Shown here: piece by piece, positions 5,543 through 8,100 of the stretch
How the letters are laid out: each line of letters starts with the position of its first letter
Numbering within the stretch: position 1 is the stretch's first letter
Assembly: GCA_002419125.1 (NCBI GenBank)
Contig: DIFL01000008.1
Span: forward strand, 3,486-11,585
Origin: Candidatus Dojkabacteria bacterium UBA5749
GTDB lineage: Bacteria > Patescibacteriota > Dojkabacteria > SC72
DNA: 8,100 bases
Reading direction: 5' to 3'
Position numbers and translations under genes: made by a program
Notes under the pieces: generated by a model
Database searches by the model: none
Told to the model about the DNA's origin: nothing
What the model saw: only the letters and a program-made list of their open reading frames with translations

Positions 5543-5965
5543 ATGGACGATTGTATATTCTGTAAGATAGCGAGAGGAGAGATCCCCTCATACAAAATAT
5601 ATGATGATGATAGAGTAATTGCATTTTTAGATATTAACCCCCTAAGCAAAGGACATACACTAGTACTTCCGAAGCAACACTTCGTAAATATTTTGGATAT
5701 GCCTGAGGATTTGTATTTATACATGTCAAAAATAGTAAAAAGGATAGCAGATAATATTAATGAGAAATATAAACCTGAGGGAATAATAATAAATCAAAAT
5801 AATGGAAAAAGAGCAGGTCAAGAGGTACTACATGCTCATATACATATAAAGCCAATATACAAAGATACAGAAATTTTGTGTGAGGCGCCTTTGAGGAAAT
5901 CATTTTCTAAGGAAGAAATGGAAAAGTATGTTAAAGAGTTATACCTAATTAGTAAAGAATTGTAA
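5543..5965 (+). CDS. HIT-family nucleotide hydrolase (HINT-like)
   Basis: The protein has 140 residues, full length for the family. It begins DDCIFCKIARGEIPS, with Cys4 and Cys7 able to bind zinc together with His46 (LPKQHF) and His97. The core is FLDINPLSKGHTLVLPK (28-44) and NQNNGKRAGQEVLHAHIHIKP (84-104). The histidine triad is His97-x-His99-x-His101, with His99 the expected nucleophile, and Asn87-Gly88 and Gln93 match conserved positions. HINT-type enzymes cleave AMP from phosphoramidates and related nucleotide conjugates in the cytoplasm; a dinucleoside polyphosphate substrate is also possible. The start is clear because the CxxC motif begins at residue 4. It is last in the ferredoxin-Nudix-HIT cluster, and its final 21 bases overlap the 3' end of the convergent hydrolase gene. 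Confidence 0.95.
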   Translation: MDDCIFCKIARGEIPSYKIYDDDRVIAFLDINPLSKGHTLVLPKQHFVNILDMPEDLYLYMSKIVKRIADNINEKYKPEGIIINQNNGKRAGQEVLHAHIHIKPIYKDTEILCEAPLRKSFSKEEMEKYVKELYLISKEL

Positions 5966-6781
5966 TATCTCTTCCATATACTGCGTATCTATATCAAAGT
6001 GTCCCTTCCCTTCAAGAGTAATAAACTCAATATTAACTCCATACCCTTCCATTTTTTTAACAAAAGAAACAGAGTAAGAGTAAGGTACATTTACATCCTT
6101 GTTCCCATGCCATAGTTTAATATCTATCTCCTTTAGCTTATCGGCTCTACTTTGATTCCAATCAGCAGATTTAGTTGTAGGGGCAAGTAGAGCTATCTTC
6201 CCAATTAATTCAGGATATGTAGTAGCAAAGTTTAGAGTAGGTAAACCACCCATACTAAAACCAATTAGAAATATCTTAGGTTGTATTGTGTAATTTTGAC
6301 CTACCCAATTTTTAAGATTAATAGTGTCTTGTATTGATGCGGTATTACCCCAGTTTACACCGTGTTGATTTGAAGCAGAGAATATGTAGTTGTGTTGAGT
6401 AAAGAAAATCCCATACTGTTGTAAGTCTTTCATAAATTGATCATCCATATTCGCAGTAACAGTTGTATTAGAGCCATGACTGTACAATATCAATGTAGGA
6501 GGATTTTTCTTATTAATATTTTTGGGGGCCATCACGTACGCCTGTTGTTTCTCAATAACTGGGAAAAGCTCTTCATATATGGGTCCTTCGATTACGACAT
6601 CCTCCTCAACTACTATATCTTCTGGAGTCAAAATTACATTGTCACCATCCTTGTCTTCAATATTTGCTTCCTCTTTGTTGTTAAAGAAGGTGAAATAAAG
6701 ACAGAGAAGAACTCCGGCGATTAACAATATGGGAATAACAGCACTCTTCTTTTTCTTCTCTCTTTTAATGGATATCTCCAT
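5945..6781 (-). CDS. Membrane-anchored alpha/beta hydrolase (dienelactone hydrolase/esterase type)
   Basis: The protein has 278 residues. A basic N-terminus (KREKKKK) and one membrane segment (about 13-33) are followed by an acidic linker (36-72). The hydrolase domain starts near 75. LILYSHGS (97-104) supplies the oxyanion-hole strand, and the nucleophile elbow is Gly174-Phe-Ser176-Met-Gly-Gly. KLWHGNKDVNVPY gives the acid Asp229, and LEGKGHFD gives His261, so the catalytic triad is complete. The topology rule (positive residues inside) places the catalytic domain outside the cytoplasm. Esterase, lipase or peptidase activity is possible; the sequence does not say which. It appears to have its own promoter (6788-6796), with the start codon at or next to the transcript start. 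Its 3' end overlaps the HIT gene by 21 bp, so each mRNA is partly antisense to the other. No intrinsic terminator is visible. Confidence 0.88.
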   Translation of the reverse strand: MEISIKREKKKKSAVIPILLIAGVLLCLYFTFFNNKEEANIEDKDGDNVILTPEDIVVEEDVVIEGPIYEELFPVIEKQQAYVMAPKNINKKNPPTLILYSHGSNTTVTANMDDQFMKDLQQYGIFFTQHNYIFSASNQHGVNWGNTASIQDTINLKNWVGQNYTIQPKIFLIGFSMGGLPTLNFATTYPELIGKIALLAPTTKSADWNQSRADKLKEIDIKLWHGNKDVNVPYSYSVSFVKKMEGYGVNIEFITLEGKGHFDIDTQYMEEILQFFTN

Positions 6782-6787
6782 GACAGT

Positions 6788-6796
6788 ATTTTACCA
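6788..6796 (-). promoter_or_regulatory. Extended -10 promoter, leaderless start of the alpha/beta hydrolase gene
   Basis: Minus-strand TGGTAAAAT (TG-n-TAAAAT) is followed by 6 nt and the ATG at 6781. Counting from the -10 hexamer puts +1 on the A of the ATG. No SD sequence is present. It supports the chosen start. Confidence 0.5.
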
Positions 6797-6836
6797 TTAA
6801 GAGATATATATTCATATTTAGTAAAGCATAAATATC

Positions 6837-6845
6837 TGATATCAT
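6837..6845 (+). promoter_or_regulatory. Extended -10 promoter of the FN3/lysozyme-like protein gene
   Basis: TGATATCAT (TG-n-TATCAT) lies 8 nt before the ATG at 6854, giving a predicted leader of 0-2 nt. The element is the same type as at 4288. The 72-bp gap to the divergent hydrolase gene therefore carries two back-to-back leaderless promoters. Confidence 0.45.
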
Positions 6846-6853
6846 ATCAATGA

Positions 6854-8100
6854 ATGAAAAATTCTCCGAAAAAGAAAAAATACTTATTCTTAATATCCTT
6901 AATACTTTTTGTTTTAAATATATTCTTCTTTGCAAGTAATCTAAGAACTCTTGCAATACTTAAGGAAAAGCCACTTGATATCCAGGTAGTAAATATCTCT
7001 CCCTCTGATGCATGGGTATATTGGAAGGCTCCAGAGAATGGATCACATAGGTTTTTTTACAAAAAAGTATCTGATACAAAGGAACCATATATTCCCGTAT
7101 TTACCAAGATTAGTAAAGATGAGGTTCAAGAAAAAAGAATCTTTTATGTTCATCTTAATAATCTAGATCCCCATTCAGAATACTCTCTACAAATTGCCTC
7201 TGAAAATCATCTTTGGGATCAGGGGATCACATTCAGGACTAAAGATATTGCTCAAGAGGTACAACTACCTGAGATAGTAACAGGAGAGGGGAATCAGATG
7301 AGTTTCCTTCTTTTAGATGTACAGGGTGAGAAATATATGGTTGATACTCAGTATCATGGTACTTACGCTTTTGATTCAAAGGGGAAAGAGTCTTCAGTAA
7401 CTCAGTATTCAACATATATTACAGGTAAACAACTTAAAGAGAAATTGGCTCAGTATCTTTCTTCTTCTGTTTATGCATCCACTGGTGCTAATTGCAAAAC
7501 TAATATTCAAGTGAATACCTCTGGTTTTGTTCCTAGTAAAGCCAAAGTAATTGATGTAACAGATAGGTGGACAGCTAGATGTTTACTTGGTGGTTACCCT
7601 GAGACCTGTTACGAAGATGTGTATTGTAAGGGCTTGTCCTTAGGGGTTAATCCGGCATTCCTGATTACAATTTGGGCTCATGAATCTGGAGGAAGTAATT
7701 ACGCAAATCTTTCTACCGTTGAGGATTTTGGTATTCATGGTCTCCCCTCTGTTCCTGTTGCTAATTTTACAAAACAGATTGAGCACTTTATTGCAGTTCA
7801 GGCTCAGCCTTCATATATTGCAAACTGCCAATGGACAAGGCCAGACAACCCTTCTGAGAGTGAAAAGAATATCATAAAGTGGGGAATGAGATATAAAACT
7901 GGTAAGTGCACAACAGCAGACATCTCCGCGGGAGACCCCTGCGATCTTGCGTGTTATTTGAATAAGGGTCAAGAGTATATGGATGGAATTAGATTGAACT
8001 ATAAATGGTTTGCGGGTTCTAGTGCTGAATTGACTTGGCCATTTATTAGGACAAAGGATACTACTACTTGTAACTACTCTGGTTCTGTCACAAATACAGC
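6854..8100 (+). CDS. Membrane-anchored FN3-like plus lysozyme/lytic-transglycosylase-like protein, 3' end beyond the window
   Basis: The frame is open for 415 codons from ATG 6854 to the right edge. The N-terminus MKNSPKKKKY plus a hydrophobic run (about 10-28) is a signal anchor. Residues about 38-130 look like a fibronectin type III domain: LDIQVVNISPSDAWVYWKAP, then FYVHLNNLDPHSEYSLQIAS and GITFRTKD. A linker region (about 135-210) follows. The segment KGLSLGVNPAFLITIWAHESGGSNYA (about 259-284) resembles the catalytic helix of lysozyme-like or SLT lytic transglycosylase domains, making Glu277 the candidate acid; EDFGIHG follows about 10 residues later. Nine cysteines lie between residues 214 and 406 (214, 243, 252, 258, 325, 352, 363, 367, 406), suggesting disulfides outside the cell. 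Peptidoglycan cleavage is likely but not proven. An ATG at 6850 is out of frame and stops soon, so 6854 is the start; there is no SD. Confidence 0.75.
   Translation, partial: MKNSPKKKKYLFLISLILFVLNIFFFASNLRTLAILKEKPLDIQVVNISPSDAWVYWKAPENGSHRFFYKKVSDTKEPYIPVFTKISKDEVQEKRIFYVHLNNLDPHSEYSLQIASENHLWDQGITFRTKDIAQEVQLPEIVTGEGNQMSFLLLDVQGEKYMVDTQYHGTYAFDSKGKESSVTQYSTYITGKQLKEKLAQYLSSSVYASTGANCKTNIQVNTSGFVPSKAKVIDVTDRWTARCLLGGYPETCYEDVYCKGLSLGVNPAFLITIWAHESGGSNYANLSTVEDFGIHGLPSVPVANFTKQIEHFIAVQAQPSYIANCQWTRPDNPSESEKNIIKWGMRYKTGKCTTADISAGDPCDLACYLNKGQEYMDGIRLNYKWFAGSSAELTWPFIRTKDTTTCNYSGSVTNT

Noticed and set aside
6437..6724. 95-codon open frame on the plus strand
   Set aside because: It is antisense to the alpha/beta hydrolase gene, whose catalytic triad is complete.
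6850..6852. ATG just upstream of the FN3/lysozyme-like gene
   Set aside because: It is in another frame and meets a stop after about 30 codons, whereas the ATG at 6854 opens the long frame with the signal anchor.
7680..7877. 65-codon open frame on the plus strand
   Set aside because: It is an alternative frame within the lysozyme-like region of the long gene from 6854.
1159..8100. Recoding of TGA as glycine, as in Gracilibacteria/Absconditabacteria
   Set aside because: All long frames are free of internal TGA and use ordinary GGN glycine codons. Extra coding does not appear when TGA is read through.
1..8100. CRISPR arrays, insertion sequences, attachment sites
   Set aside because: No regularly spaced repeats, transposase or integrase fragments, or terminal inverted repeats were seen. 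The tRNA 3' end is not duplicated in the window.

Overview
The window is AT-rich (by eye roughly one third G+C), tightly packed bacterial DNA with short genes, 1-5 nt gaps inside operons, and very few Shine-Dalgarno sequences. Several genes instead have an extended -10 box a few bases before the ATG, as expected for leaderless transcripts. This, together with a membrane-anchored DUF3048 protein, a large share of small anchored or secreted proteins of unknown role, and a COG2316-type HD hydrolase, suggests a member of the Patescibacteria (CPR). A low-GC Firmicute is a weaker alternative. The standard code applies: long frames contain no TGA, and the nine complete genes end in TAA (6) or TAG (3).

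Layout. 1-1064 (-): the N-terminal 354 codons of a membrane-anchored DUF3048 protein, running off the left edge. 1159-2749 (+): a divergent two-gene operon encoding a lipoprotein with two similar beta-rich C-terminal domains and an HD-superfamily hydrolase. 2757-3053 (-): a HigA-type antitoxin, tail-to-tail with the HD gene. Directly upstream of it, at 3058-3233, is the wreck of its HigB-type toxin: the two ends of the protein are recognisable but lie in different frames, and the catalytic middle is missing. Operator-like inverted repeats lie upstream. 3349-3422 (+): tRNA-Pro(GGG) with a promoter placed so that almost no 5' leader is made. 3427-4068 (-): an unrecognised 213-residue protein.

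4304-5965 (+): a small anchored protein of unknown function, then a compact cluster of ferredoxin, Nudix-family phosphoesterase (COG4112-like) and HIT-family nucleotide hydrolase. The HIT gene overlaps the 3' end of a convergent gene (5945-6781, -) for a membrane-anchored alpha/beta hydrolase with an intact Ser-Asp-His triad. 6854-8100 (+) starts a large membrane-anchored protein with an FN3-like domain and a lysozyme/lytic-transglycosylase-like segment rich in cysteine; it runs off the right edge.

Functionally the window mixes envelope proteins (DUF3048 protein, lipoprotein, alpha/beta hydrolase, putative muralytic enzyme) with nucleotide-housecleaning enzymes (HD, Nudix, HIT). The most distinctive observations are the decayed toxin beside an intact antitoxin, the repeated leaderless-promoter architecture (including the tRNA), and the two-domain lipoprotein. 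No mobile element, CRISPR array, or convincing intrinsic terminator was seen.
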